A stretch of 64,000 nucleotides of DNA from Ursus arctos (GCF_023065955.2 NW_026622797.1:57719689-57783688), one strand, 5' to 3'; shown: positions 22,499 through 34,331, counted from the stretch's first letter. The notes: generated by a model from the sequence alone, not told the origin. Made by a program: numbers and translations.

Positions 22499-24623
22499 TA
22501 ACCTGTTAGAATCTCGACATGAGATCGTATCCGTGTGAGCCAGACCTTAGTTCAGCATGTGTTAGGGTGACGTATAGCAATTTCACCATGCTCTAGTAAG
22601 AACATTTCCTGGAAACCATTTTCACTTCATATGATAATTAGCAAAGCATCAGACTGTTTATTCCCTTATAAATAATTAAACATCAGTGAGTCAGAAAACT
22701 ATTTCTCAAATCATGTTTATAGGCATTTATTCTCTGAAAGGCTCTAACCATAAGATTTGGTATGTGACAATTATTAGTATAATTTTTTTAAGGAAAGACT
22801 ATTTGCTGCACATTTAACACTAAGTAACTAGTATAGATAATGTGTGGATTGTAGGCCATATGAATTCTAGTAAATGTGAGGTCTAATTGCCCTTAACAAG
22901 TCCAGTTGAAAAAAGCACGTTTCAATTGATAAAAGAATATGCCACTTTCATGGTTCTCTGGCAAGTCAAAGGGCTTGTCCATTTTCTTGACATTGTATTT
23001 ACTTAAACGAGTTTATCTAAAGGGAAAGAGCAAGGCTGCAGGCAGCTTAGAACAATGTTGTAATTGTCACTAATTAAGTGCCCTCAGCTGTGTCTATACT
23101 GGGCTACTGTTTACTCGCCTTACATATACTCAGCTGTAGGTAGCCACACTAAAAATTCCTCCACTTATTACCTTCCTTTCTGTTTTCATTTCTATGTGGT
23201 GAAATATTGACAAATATGTCACATTCGACTTTCACACTTTGTTGTGTCAATAGGTAAATTGAGGATGCAACTACTCTCCCTTCCTTTGAATTCTCTGTGG
23301 AAAGCGTGGGTCGGAGTTGGGGGTGCTAGAAGTTGCACACGGACTTGACTGATGAAATGGTTCTGGGGAGCAGAAATGCAGCAGCATCATGCTTGCAGTG
23401 CATCCACATAGTCTCAAACATGCTCTTTATAGCCACGGCAAGCAAGTCCCAAAGCTGGCTGGTGGTTCAGCAATATCCAACCCCCACCAAAGTTAACTGT
23501 GACTCTTACAGACCTAATCCTTGGGATCTATTCAGCATCATACGTTAACCTCTGTAGCTTTCAGCCTTAGAGACCTGAGGGAGCTCATTTTTGCCCCTTG
23601 AACAATTCTTAAGCTTTCCTTGCCTTAGTTGCCATGTTTGTAAAAAAGACAATGAAATGCTGGACCTGTGTTCTCAAATTTTAATGTGCACGTGATCTTC
23701 TGGGCATTGTCTGAGTTCAGAGTTGGATTCCGTAAGTCTACGGTGAAGGTGGAAGGCCCACCTTGGCTCCCAGGAGCTGATCCAAGAGCGTATAGTGAGT
23801 GCCAAGGAGCTAGCTGAGCCCGTCAACTCTGATATTCTCTCGTAAGCTCTTTACTTATGAAATATACTTTATCCTAGAGTATGTGATAAATTCACAATTC
23901 ATTGATTTTTTTTCCCCTTGGGATATCATCTTATAATGCCAGTGAACAAGATAATGAATGAGGGACTAAATTTAACCCTGGACTGTTTTCTAAAGTTTTT
24001 AAATTCACAAATGTACAATAATTATAACTGTAGGAGTCAGGTGCCCAAGCTGTGTGCCTATGATTTTATCACTAAATACTAAATAGCAGAAAAGTAGACA
24101 GCATCTTCATTATCATGACCACTTTGGAACTTCACAGGGCCCTCTGGGGCACCCATTAGTGTTAGCTACTTCGTTTCCTTTAGTGTGGATAAATGCACAT
24201 TCCAAGAATAGAATGAGCTTTCGAATATTTATTTCTGAAAGGTTTCATGGATTTCATTTTGATGCATCGATTTTCTTCAAGATACCCCAGAATTCTGGCC
24301 ATCTCGATTTTTTTTCTCCACTCTTGCCTCTGGCTACATTTCTCCCATATGCCACAATACCACTCCACTCAAGCTCCCCAGAATCAAATTAGGTGAATTT
24401 TACTGAGGAGAACTCTCCTTCTGGAGTCTTTTTATTTGATTCAACTGAACAGGTAGGTTTCTAAGAGCAGCAGAAATACACTCACAAAATTTAAAAGCCT
24501 CTATGGCCTCTTGTTTCTTGGGATGTTATTTTAGCATCTGCACTCAATTTCAAAATCAGCTTGACTATTTCATATTCTTATGATTTTATAAATATTGAAC
24601 AACATTTATACATCTTGCTCTCT
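22499..24623. other. repeat-poor stretch, CNE-like block near 22.9-23.1 kb
   Basis: Mostly unique and AT-rich. Positions 22890-23130 are free of recognisable repeats and contain several developmental-type motifs (TAATTAAG, acaatgttgtaattgt, CAGCTG). The only transposon-like segment is at 23655-23790 (separate entry). No coding potential seen. Confidence 0.5.
23655..23790 (+). mobile_element. MER5A-like DNA transposon fragment (weak)
   Basis: The segment gctggacctgtgttctcaaattttaatgtgcacgtgatc, followed later by gtaagtctacggtg, resembles the MER5 group (hAT-Charlie derived, 'tgttctcaaactttaatgtgcat...'). It is diverged and incomplete. Confidence 0.45.
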
Positions 24624-24685
24624 TGGCTTTATTTTACCAATTGCTAAGTGATGGTGGCTTTATTTTACCAATTGCTAAGTGATGG
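24624..24685. repeat. perfect 31-bp tandem duplication
   Basis: The 31-bp unit starting tggctttattttaccaattg occurs at 24624-24654 and again, with no mismatch, at 24655-24685. It is not part of a recognised repeat family. Identity of the copies suggests a recent event. Confidence 0.97.
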
Positions 24686-27330
24686 TATGTAAGATTCGAA
24701 CAAAAATATTCATTTCATATTTTTCTTTAAGAGATTAAATGCGGTAAGAGCAAATATTTTTTAAAAAGCGTTTCCAATGTTGTTCAAAGCATAATATGAA
24801 AAGCTGGAGTGAGGGTTTATGCAGATAATGCATTCATGACTGAACTATTTGGATATTAAATATGGTCGTGGGATATAAATTAACTTAAGCTCTTGAAATT
24901 TATAGACGAATTCAAAAATGTAAATCTGCTCAGAAAAAAGCTATTTATCTCATCCGTTTGTATGGTAATTGGTGGTTCATAATGAAATAATCTGATGCAC
25001 AGAGTCCAGCTAAATTAGCCTGCCCGTAATGCACTATCTTGAAGTGACTTCACATTCTCATTAGAGCCTTTCTAATTTCTAAAGCAAAATTAATGCAATT
25101 AGTGATCAAATCAATACATATTGATCATGAGTTTCTTCAATATGGCATGAAAATATCAGGTCAAAAAGAAAGGGCTTTTTTAAATCATGGAATTAATAAA
25201 AGAAATTTAACTTGTGGGGGGAAAAAAACCCCGGGGCTTTGTGCTATTTTCCACAGTTAGCTATTATTTATGAGAAAGTAGCAATATTACTTTTACCATT
25301 GTTTGGATGAAATTCAATATAATGTGCTATGCCCCCAACCCTTCCCCCCAACATGTCAATACTGTATTCATTGTCCATATGGATTTTTCTCCCCATAAAT
25401 ATCCAAAAGCAAATTTTTTCCTCATGGTGCGGAATTTCAGATGACTAATTACTCAAAAGCATTTCTTTCTTTTCACATGCAAATGTAAGCAAGATTCCAA
25501 GGAGAAGTACACCCCCACAACCCCTCGACCCAGTAAATGTTGGAGTGGGCTGCAGTTAAATGTATGCAGGAAGGAACTTGAGGCCCAGAATAAAAAATCA
25601 AAACACATTTGTGGAAATCAAGAGACTGTTGCTTTTCTACATACTAATCAGCTTATTTCAGTGTGAAATAAAATGATACTTCCAAGAAAAAAAAAAAAAG
25701 ACTCGGTCCCTGGAGTCCCTCCCACCCCTACCCAAATGGATTCCGAGATGTGTTCAACTGGTGTCTACGGAAGTTGTGAGGGCAAACTAGGGATGAACTA
25801 TCTCAGCTGTTCAACTTCTGGTTCTACAAGTCACCAGATTATGTAGATTGTGGGGGAAATTTCTGAGTCAACTCTGAGAAAGGGATCATATTATTGGGTC
25901 AAGTCTACCTTTGAGATCTTCCAAAGGGCTAAGCTGGAGAGACCTGATCTAAGCTGTAAGCCTATGGATCGTAGCTGTGAAGTTAATTTGCTTCTACATC
26001 TTGAGGACATGTTCGAGCACAAGCCACTCTTCCTAGGTCTTATTTCATGACTGTATTTCCAGAAGTTTTATGGCTCGTGAATAAATTCCCTTTTTGTCTG
26101 CAATAAAATTAAATTGCTTTGTCTGAAGAAAGGTAATTAATTTGAAGTTTTTCCTGCAATTTTCACACCATACGAACATGAATAAAGCTTTTCATGGCAT
26201 GTAAATTTATAAACTGTGATTATGGAAATGAGTGGCAGTGACAGGTGTACATTTTATTTTGTTTACAGACTGGTCACATTTATTTGAAAGTGATTTCACA
26301 GATTTTGGTTGACGTTCAGATGCATTTTCACTGGTCTGAGAACTCTTCGGTGCTTCCGATGGGGCAACCTGGCAGAATTGATTTCACATCCTCACCAATG
26401 TCACAGTTCTTGAAATTAGAGAGTGTTTTGGCGAAAATAATGGATTTGTACTTGCCAAGTCATTTTTTAATTTTCCTGAGGTTAACAGTACATGTGTTTA
26501 TAGGTGTTTCTAGAATACTATTCCAGAATAATATTGTCCTAAGTGTGTCGTATGGTCACAAGTCCTATGTGATGCTTTGGTGAAAAAAATAAAAAAAGAT
26601 ACCATAGATAAATATGAAATTTGGAAATCTTCATAGACTCCAACAGTTTTCAGAAATTTAAAGTGCACATTAGCATAACAAAAGCTCGGAGAAGCCCTGC
26701 AGTAAAGAAGCCTATTTAGTGTGTCTCAGCTAAACATTCCCAAATTAACTTCGCCACTCAATTTTCTGGTTTTTCTTCTTCTAAAATCTATCAATGTCAT
26801 CTCTCAATGTCCCTTTAGATCTACTTTGGGATACTCTGATTTTGATTTGGTAAGTGGCAGGGAAGTTATAAAATCTGAATTCTGGGGATATGCTGAATGA
26901 CAGTGACCACTTCGCATTTGATTTTGGCCCTCAGGAGAGGGCTGGCAAATCGAGCTCAAGAACACACTTCTCTCCCCAATAGTAATGTCTTGTTCCTCAA
27001 CCGGAAATAGTGCAATCGAATCAGCACTTTAAAAAACCATGGGGACTGACAGTAACTTCTACCTGCACCACCTATTCCGTAATCTCCCACTTTCTGAGGA
27101 AAACACAAAGTAGCTCTTCAAAGAAATTAAATAATACAAAGTCATTCTAGAGAACACAGATAAATAAAAGGGAGAAAAGATATCTTGATGGATATTTCTC
27201 CTGTATTTTTATTTGAATTGGACTTGGCACATACTATTTTATAAGCTACTTTTGTTCTGCTCGGTGATGCCCAGTGGATACGTTTCCATGTCACTCGTCT
27301 ATAGCTTCATTGTTCCCTCACTGTGCCCTC
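24686..27330. other. long repeat-poor AT-rich stretch, CNE-like near 24.9-25.2 kb
   Basis: No gene and no recognised transposon. Positions 24890-25180 carry many TAAT/ATTA cores (tggtaattggtgg, gcaattagtgatc, taatgcactatcttg) in repeat-free sequence. An A13 run at 25686-25698 follows an AATAAA at about 25668, which could be a decayed retroposed 3' end, but no source transcript is recognisable. Confidence 0.5.
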
Positions 27331-27343
27331 ACCCACACCTTTT

Positions 27344-27438
27344 CTTTTCTTTTCTTTTCTATTATGTTGTGTTAGTCACCATACAATACTTGATTCGTTT
27401 TTGATGTAGTGTGCCATGATCCCTTTTTCGCATATAAC
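27344..27438 (-). mobile_element. carnivore L1 3' terminus, antisense, very short
   Basis: The sequence ctattatgttgtgttagtcaccatacaatacttgattcg...tgatgtagtgtgccatgat...gcatataacaccc is the reverse complement of the carnivore L1 3' end. A 13-bp TSD with one mismatch (27331-27343 and 27439-27451) can be drawn, although part of the right copy could belong to the L1. Confidence 0.75.
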
Positions 27439-27468
27439 ACCCATACCTTTTAAAAGGCCAAGACATAG

Positions 27469-27693
27469 ACCGCCTGCGTGGCTCAGTTGGTTAAGCATCT
27501 GCCTTCAGTTCAGGTCATGACCCCAGGACCCTAGGACAGAGCCCCACGTAGGACTCTCTGCTCGGAGGGGAGCCTGCTTCTCCCTCTCCCTCTGCCTGCT
27601 GCTCCCCCTGCTTGTGCTCACACTCTCTCTTGCTTTCTCTCACATGCTCTCTCTGTCAAGTAAATAAATAAAATCTTAAAAAAATAAATAAAT
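27469..27693 (+). mobile_element. Can-SINE (SINEC), sense
   Basis: The head cgcctgcgtggctcagttgg has one mutation. It is followed by ttaagcatctgccttcagttcaggtcatgaccccaggacc, the CT-rich section with a ctgcctgctgctccccctgctt insert, and AAAT-rich tails. The TSD is 27452-27468 versus 27694-27711, with a one-base indel. It lies only 30 bp downstream of the antisense L1 terminus. Confidence 0.92.
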
Positions 27694-27711
27694 AAAAGGC
27701 ACAAGACATAG

Positions 27712-28711
27712 AGTCAGTAGAGAGCAGTGTGTTCAAAGGGTTTCCATGTGTTCTTGTTAGCTATGTAGCCGGGCAGGTCTGTACAGACACCACTGCACTG
27801 CTGCAGGGGTGGAGGGGTGCAGGGAGGTCGGCTCTTCCTGGGGACGAATCCCTCAGCAGAGGGAAATCAAGGACCAAGCGGAAGCTGAGCCCCCTGTCTT
27901 CCACCCTGCAGTCCTCCTCCCCCCAACTCCTCTTCCCAAACACCTCCCCAGGCATGGCTCTCCTTGGGAGTGCACCTTTCTCACAGGTCGAGGTGACATT
28001 TGCCTTAGAGAGGGTCTCTGCAGGGAGGGAGCACGCACTGCCCTCCCTTCACAGTCCTCCAGGGCAGGAGAGGCAGTGCCTCTGTCTATTAGGGTGTCTA
28101 GGGTGATCAGAGCACCAGCCAGGCCCACCAGCCAGCCAAGGCTGCTCTAGAGATGCCTAATGGCTACACCATATCAGCAGCTCCCCTGAATTTCCCCGGG
28201 TTGGACCCTGGTTTCTGGTCAAGCTCTGGAAACCTGTGTTCTGCTGCTGTGAGCCCTGATCATGCAGTAACCTTAACAGGTTGCTGCTAAGGGTGGTGCT
28301 AATTTGATTTGATTTGATATTTAAAATCACTCCTTGCAGACATGCTGTGCACACCTATGCCAAAGATTACAAGAACACTTGCAGGAAAACGGGGGGTAGG
28401 AGGGACATATAGCAAGATTTTCTAAGGAAACGGAAACCAAAATTCTATCTTAAAAAAAAAAAAACACCACTTCTCTAAAGACCCCAGTCTGAATTAAAGC
28501 CTCCCTTATTTACATTTCCCAACTGTTTTGCACATTCCTGATTCCCATCACCCCATAGTGTTTGCCTGTCTGTCATTGCCCAGGCATGTGAGCCCCTGAA
28601 GAAGATGTCCCCGTGTTATCTGCTTATTTGTAATTTTCTGCAATCCAGCAGGGACCCTAGACACTAGTTGTGGAGCAGGGAGCCTTGGCTCTTGTTCCAG
28701 CTCAGAGAAGT
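27712..28711. other. GC-richer unique block
   Basis: Positions 27760-28160 are clearly richer in G+C than the surroundings, with CT/AG-rich blocks. Overlapping open frames of 113 and 125 codons (plus) and 91 codons (minus) all run through the same stretch, as expected from GC-rich sequence with few stops. No domain is recognisable. Positions 28540-28665 weakly resemble an L2 3' end. Three TTTGA units occur near 28301-28316. Confidence 0.5.
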
Positions 28712-28895
28712 GGTAAAAAGCATGGACCCTAGAGTTCAAGTGTCAGTTTGCTGTGACCTTGGCACATCTTCCATCTCTCTCTGCTTGGGTTTCTCCGTCG
28801 TAAAAACGTAGATGATAATGGTACCTGCTCTGCACGGTTATTCTGAGTAACAGTGAGTTTGTATTTATAATGCCCTTCGAATAATGTCTGGCAGA
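28712..28895 (+). mobile_element. MIR SINE, sense
   Basis: The sequence gtggtaaaaagcatggaccctagagttcaagtgtcag...gctgtgaccttggcacatc...gggtttctccgtcg...gataatggtacctgctctgcacggttattctgagtaacag...aataatgtctggca follows the MIR consensus from head to 3' end. Confidence 0.75.
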
Positions 28896-30435
28896 TGGAA
28901 GGATTGCATGGCTATTAATTTAATTTTACTCTGGTCATATCGAATTGCTACTGAAGCCTCTGTTTCTTTACAGGTGCAAGTGAAATATATTGGAAGTGAC
29001 CAGCACAGAGCCTGAAACATGCGACAGGCTGGGCGGACACTTCCTGGGCCCACCTTCTAACCGCTGTGTCTGCTCATGAAAGGTCTATACGGGGCAAGCA
29101 TGAAAGTACAAGAAAGGTGTGCCCTTTAGCAACCTCTTGGGCCTCCTGCTTCCGAGCCCCCTTTCCTGCACATCCGTAGTGGTCAAGCAGTTGGCTACTT
29201 TAGTTAACTTACACCACCAGGCTGTTGTGGTCACTTCTCATGAGGGGAGATCAGAATATGTATGCCTGTTGGGGGGCGGGGGGTGAAAACAGTAGGAAAT
29301 GCTCAACCCTGTGTTCCCCGGACCCTTTCTCTCCCAAGCCATGACACTTTGTAATGTAGATAAGAGAAGAAATCATAGTGAGGTCTTCAGATTGGAGATG
29401 GGAAGGAGGCCCATTTTTAATGGCATTGAAATAAGAGGTAAGCCTAAACCCACCATTGCTTATTTATGGCTGTGGTTATTTCTCCCCGGTCCACCCCAGA
29501 GGGTTACTTTCTGTTGTTAATTGGAACTTCTAAGCCATTTTTATTTACAAAGTGTTTTACAGTCATTGGTATTGATGACTTATAATTCCCCCGTGAGTTA
29601 GGTGTCGGGATGAGGCATTGACACAGGCTCCACTCTGAGGAAGCGGAGACGTGAGGGTGGATAAATGGGCCCGCCCCTCCCACCCAGCAGCCGCGGGGGG
29701 CCGGGTTTGCTTTGTTGGGGCTTGTCAGATGTTACCTTCTCCATGTGCTCTGATAGCCGCTGTGATCGGATTCCTGGATAAAGGGCCTTTAGAGGAGGGA
29801 CGGAGAGAAACAGCTACCCTCCGCATGCTGATTTTGTTTTTTAAAGAAGTAAGACAAATAACTGCCTGTTTATTGTTAAATTTGTAGTGCCAGTCATGAC
29901 AAGCATAAGGATAGTAACACTTTGGCCAGCAGGGTGCTTATCTGTTTTACTAGTTCAGAAGGACTTGATTGATGTGAAAGGCCAAGGTCTCAGTGAAGAT
30001 AATTTAGCCATTTCCATACAGTTTATGCTTGTGTTAGTTGTATCCTGCAGGGGAGTCCCAGGGGGCGGCTTCCCTGACCTCCCCTCTAAAAGGTAACACA
30101 TAGGAGATTCCTGAAGGAACCATCATCTAACAAGACTAATGATGGCTTCCATGCCTATTATCATTCAGAGACATAGAAAGAGGCTTTAGAAATGCAGTGC
30201 CGCATTCCTCCCTTGATGTTGGCACATGATCTATTAAGGCGTTATGTGGCAGATAAATTAATCATTAAAAACTTACTGTTAAGTCTTTACAAATAATAAC
30301 CAGGTGTACCTTGATTATCTTTGATCTCAATATATATTTTTTCTGTCACTAAACAGATGATACATAGCAGTGTGTTTTACTGACAACTTTTCTGAGCGAC
30401 TCAAAGAAAGGAGGCTATTTTCCTCCAGCACTTTT

Positions 30436-30466
<31 letters not shown>

Positions 30467-31599
30467 AAGTGAGAAGGGCTAAAAAGAAGTTTTTCACTCA
30501 GTAATAGCTCCTGACAGCCAGGATCACTTTTTCATATTGCTTTGCTGGGATGTAAGTATGAAGCATCTTGCCTGTTTATTATGCCAGCCATCCTCCCATT
30601 TGATTTATTTCTCCCATTCACTGCTACTTAGTATGTAAAAGTTCGGACCAAGGGACACGCTCCACATCTTGTGTGCATTAGGGGTTCCATGATACACTCG
30701 ATTCCACTCAATGCCATCACTTTGGATTGAGGTGGATGGGTTTTTTTCAATATAATATGTTTTTTCGTCACATTAACCACTTCCAGAGCTAACAGTTTCT
30801 ACATTCCAAAAGGAAAAGGAAAAAAAAATGAGAAGATGAAATAATACAAATACAACAATCAAGGTAGATATATATAAGACAAATGAAAATGTATCACAAC
30901 ACAAGACAGGTTTAGTATCAAAAATGATTCCATGATTAAATCATTGTTAAATGATTTAATATGTTTCTGGGGAAACTCACGTTAATGGAAATTGCTCGAG
31001 TAACTGATAAATTCAGGAACAGCACCAGGAATGTGGAGATGGAGATGAGTGGTAACAGGAGAGGAAAAAGTGTCCTTCTGTAGACAGTAGGCTCTGTAAA
31101 GCTTAAAAGATGGGAAGTTTGGTTGAAATTCTTGTTTGCACCGGAGATCTCTACAATCTACTGCATTACGTCATGCATGCTTTTATTAAAGGCCAGTTTA
31201 GAGAGGTAAAAATTTTAATTTAGTCTTTCAAAAATTATTTCGAAAATCTTTTCTTTGGAGATGTGCGATCTTCTTTTGTATTCTGTTCAATACCTGAAGG
31301 ACTGTTTATGGTTAGGTATCGAAATATGGGGATTACTTGGGAGGAGGAATTAAGATTATTTTTTTCTGGTTTGTTAAATGCATATATGTGAAAAAGATGT
31401 GAAAAAGAGGTAATAACCTCTGAATTCTGAGAAATTAATGTTGATGATATGTATTTTTATTTTTTAAAAGTTTATGTAGAACATGATTAATAGGAAGCAA
31501 AAAATAACCATATTTGCATAAAGATGCCAATTACAACAAGAACTTACTAGGGATATTGATATAACTTTTCTTTAAACTCAAAATGTTTTTGAAGGGACT
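28896..31599. other. long repeat-poor stretch, CNE-like 29.7-30.35 kb
   Basis: No gene or transposon is recognised. Positions 29650-29720 are GC-rich (gcagccgcggggggccggg). Positions 29750-30350 are repeat-free with dense TAAT-type motifs, a CTCF-like gccagcagggtgct (29925-29938) with one mismatch to the core, and ttgattatctttgatctc (TCF/LEF-like) near 30311. A T-rich simple run spans 30429-30468. Confidence 0.5.
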
Positions 31600-31800
31600 A
31601 ACAGCTATTATTAGCTGTGATAATAGCTAAAATTTATCAAACATTTATGTGTCAAGACTGTTCGAAGTGCTTCACATGTGCTACCACATTTTACTACCAT
31701 AATATCATAATCCAGTAGTTTTTATTTTTTCCTGTTTATAGAGGCAAAGAGAGAGGAAGTGAATCTCCCAAGGAAAGGACTAGTGAGGAGTAGAGTAGTG
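31600..31800 (-). mobile_element. MIR SINE, antisense
   Basis: The segments aatagctaaaatttatcaaacatttatgtgtcaagactgttcgaagtgcttcacatgtg and tttatagaggcaaagagagaggaagtgaatctcccaaggaaaggactagt match antisense MIR. A 9-bp inverted pair (AGCTATTAT/ATAATAGCT) occurs at its left edge. Confidence 0.7.
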
Positions 31801-31904
31801 ATGGATGAGAAAATAGAGATTCTCTACTGAACAAAATATAAGGCCTTGACGATGTTCTTCTTTTTCTTTTCTTGGTGAGACTGACAGTCCTTCCAGTGCC
31901 ACTC

Positions 31905-32000
31905 GGGCATCTTATTTTGATAAAACTGAGGTCCAGTGAAGTTAAGTGATTTGCCTAAGGTCACACAGCAAATTAGTAGTAAACAGGAAGAGCCCTTTAG
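31905..32000 (-). mobile_element. MIR SINE core fragment, antisense
   Basis: The sequence gataaaactgaggtccagtgaagttaagtgatttgcctaaggtcacacagcaaattagtagtaaacagg (in parts) is the MIR core in antisense. It is a second MIR next to the one ending at about 31800. Confidence 0.72.
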
Positions 32001-33088
32001 CACTCTACCAAGCTATCTGAATTGGGCCTATGTGGCAGCCTACACTAGAGCGGAGCGGTCCCAGTGGTGAATGAATCCCACTCCAAGAGCAGGAGGGAAG
32101 GGCATTTGGTTAAATAAAATCAACCCCCTCTTCAGTTAAAAACAAGGCACTTTGGGAGTAGAGTAAGAGCATGAGTCAAGATGAACCCAAGGTACATTTA
32201 TGGAGCAAATGACATTTTTCTTAAGTATGAGTCTAACTTCCTACTACTAACTACATCCTCATCCTGTCTCTGCACTATCTAGTGACCTGAATTCAGATTC
32301 GTAATGCTTATGCTGACTGAAATCCAGTCTCCCTCTGCGGCCATCTACTTTAAAGTGTGAGTGCTTTAATAATCCCTTCCTGGGGATTTAAAAAGACCAG
32401 CTAAAAAGACCATCGCATGTGGATTTTTAAGTATTGTAGCATCTAGAGACGGAAACTAATTTAACATAAAAGAGGTTTCCAAGTATTCTTCAGTTCAGAT
32501 AATATAAATAACCAACTTTTCCATTTGTGAATGTGTTTGACCCTAAAAAAGGTAATAAAAATTTGGGGGGGGAGAACATTTACAATATGCATGGTATTAC
32601 ATATTTATTTAGAGATTATCTTTGAGATGCTCAATCATGGACAGATTTTAAAAATAAAATCAACTCTTACACTATTATCCAATATGGTAGAACCTCCCCA
32701 GTTAAAATCCCCGCAGATAAAATAGGAGCATGGGGACGTTATTTCTCATAGAAAAAATCAAGGCAAAGATGGAACCTTCCTGATTCTGATTTGCATGAGC
32801 CACTATGCCGATTTATTTAGTAATAGTTACACGGATGGGAATAGGCGCTGGGACTTCAGAACTAAAATAATTATCTTGAGTTCTTAGATTTCTGGACTAG
32901 TCTGACTAAATAGTAATTTTCTAGGTTCTTATTCCTGTAAATGAGTGAGCGTTTACATTGAGAACACAGACTCACAAGCAAGAAATCTTATATCCCTTCC
33001 TGTCTTCCCTAAACCCAGTGAAGAATGAAACGAAGGATTCCTATCCTAAGAAGAAAGTAATTTCTCCTTACTATAGAAATAAAGTTGT
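32001..33088. other. unique non-coding stretch
   Basis: No recognised gene or repeat. It contains ccctctgcggccatct near 32331-32346, whose reverse complement includes AGATGGCCGC, a YY1-type motif. Single motif only. Confidence 0.5.
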
Positions 33089-33217
33089 CAGATTTACTAA
33101 AGAAAACTACAGGACACTCCGTTAAATTTGAGTTTAAGATAAAAAATGCATTTTTTTTTTTTTTAGCACATGTCCCATGAAATATTTGGATGTCCTGTAT
33201 TTTATCTGGCAAATCTG
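33089..33217. mobile_element. MITE-like element with terminal inverted repeats
   Basis: The left arm (33089-33117, cagatttactaaag...acaggaca) and right arm (33189-33217, tgtcctgtattttatctggc...) pair over about 24 of 29 positions with one single-base bulge. The middle is AT-rich with a T-run. The arms resemble a common mammalian palindromic repeat ending in 'tgtcctgtattttatctggcaa'. The layout suggests a non-autonomous DNA transposon. The family is not identified. Confidence 0.5.
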
Positions 33218-34310
33218 AGGAGGAACTCTGAGCCCACTCCTGGTGGAAAGGGGGTATGGGCATTGACCAGCAACCTGTGCGTCCCTGTGGAAATGGCTGC
33301 CTCATCAGGGCTGTGGAAGAACAGCACTTCTGCCAACAGATCTTGGTCCGTGCAATAGTACAGACACTGTCCCAGTGTTTGTCCTGTTGTCTCGGGCTGT
33401 GCTTGGAGAGACGGTCATTGCATCTTCTCTATGTATGGGGCCAAATTCATGTAGGGGAAGTGGCCAGGCATTCAGGAACTGAGCCACAGAGGCAAAATTA
33501 ATCCTTCAATTCTTTTACACTATTTTGATGGAGGCCGTTCTTACATGTTAAGCATGGCACTGATGTCTATATTGAAACTGCTGCGTTGTAATCCAGTTGT
33601 ATTAGCTGGATTATATTCAAGGTCTACAGGCTTCATTTAATTTAGGGCATCATTTGCTGACCAAAGAAATAAATTTTATTACAAAGAAGTATTTGTTGTG
33701 GGCCTCCTGCACAGTCTTCCAAAGGGGATTTTTCTAAGTACCCCTCCCAACTCTATGGTAACCAAGCCAAAATCATTTGTCCTCCTCAGTCATGGCTTTC
33801 TTACCATCCTTATGTGAAGTATAGGAAGTGAAGCGGTTTGAGGGATAAGACTTAGCTGAATGCTATTACAACCAGAGCTAAGAAGTGATGACTTGCCCAG
33901 CAAGTACTTGAATGAAAATCGATGCTGATTTTTTAAAAATGGTGAAGCAGTTGCCCCAGGAGTGATTTTATTCCCACCACTGGCTACTTATGATTAAAAA
34001 AAAATACATATATAAACTAAAAGATGCAAAACATTTATAAGGATTTTAAATGTGTAGTGTAAAAAAATAAACCCTCATCACCCTATTAAAAAAATATCCA
34101 TGAGTTATGTTAGCCAAAGACAGTAAATTAACACAAATTGGCCTGTGGTTTGAACAATAAGAATGATAAGATTTTGACAAATCAATACCATAAAAAGCAT
34201 GCTAGGATCATTAAACAAAAGAGAAAAGCCAAAGAATTCTACGGAAAAGCTTGTTTTCCAGCATAGCGGTTTGCAATTGCTCAGTGTGCTTTTCCTGCAG
34301 TATATGAAGG
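33218..34310. other. unique non-coding stretch
   Basis: No recognised repeat or gene. Overlapping 60-80 codon frames at 33170-33501 have no known domain. Positions 33980-34310 are AT-rich and repeat-free. Confidence 0.5.
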
Positions 34311-34315
34311 GCACC

Positions 34316-34331
34316 TAGTGCCCCCTAGCTG
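34316..34331 (-). promoter_or_regulatory. partial CTCF-like motif at edge of CpG-rich block
   Basis: The minus strand reads CAGCTAGGGGGCACTA. The AGGGGGCRCTA half matches the CTCF core well, while the 5' part has two mismatches. Motif inspection only. Confidence 0.3.

Noticed and set aside
25660..25700. AATAAA followed by A13, considered as a retroposed gene 3' end
   Set aside because: The upstream sequence matches no transcript that I can recognise, and no TSD was found.
27729..28150. Overlapping 113- and 125-codon frames considered as a coding exon
   Set aside because: Frames are open on both strands as expected for GC-rich DNA. There is no domain, no conserved splice context and no homologue that I recognise.
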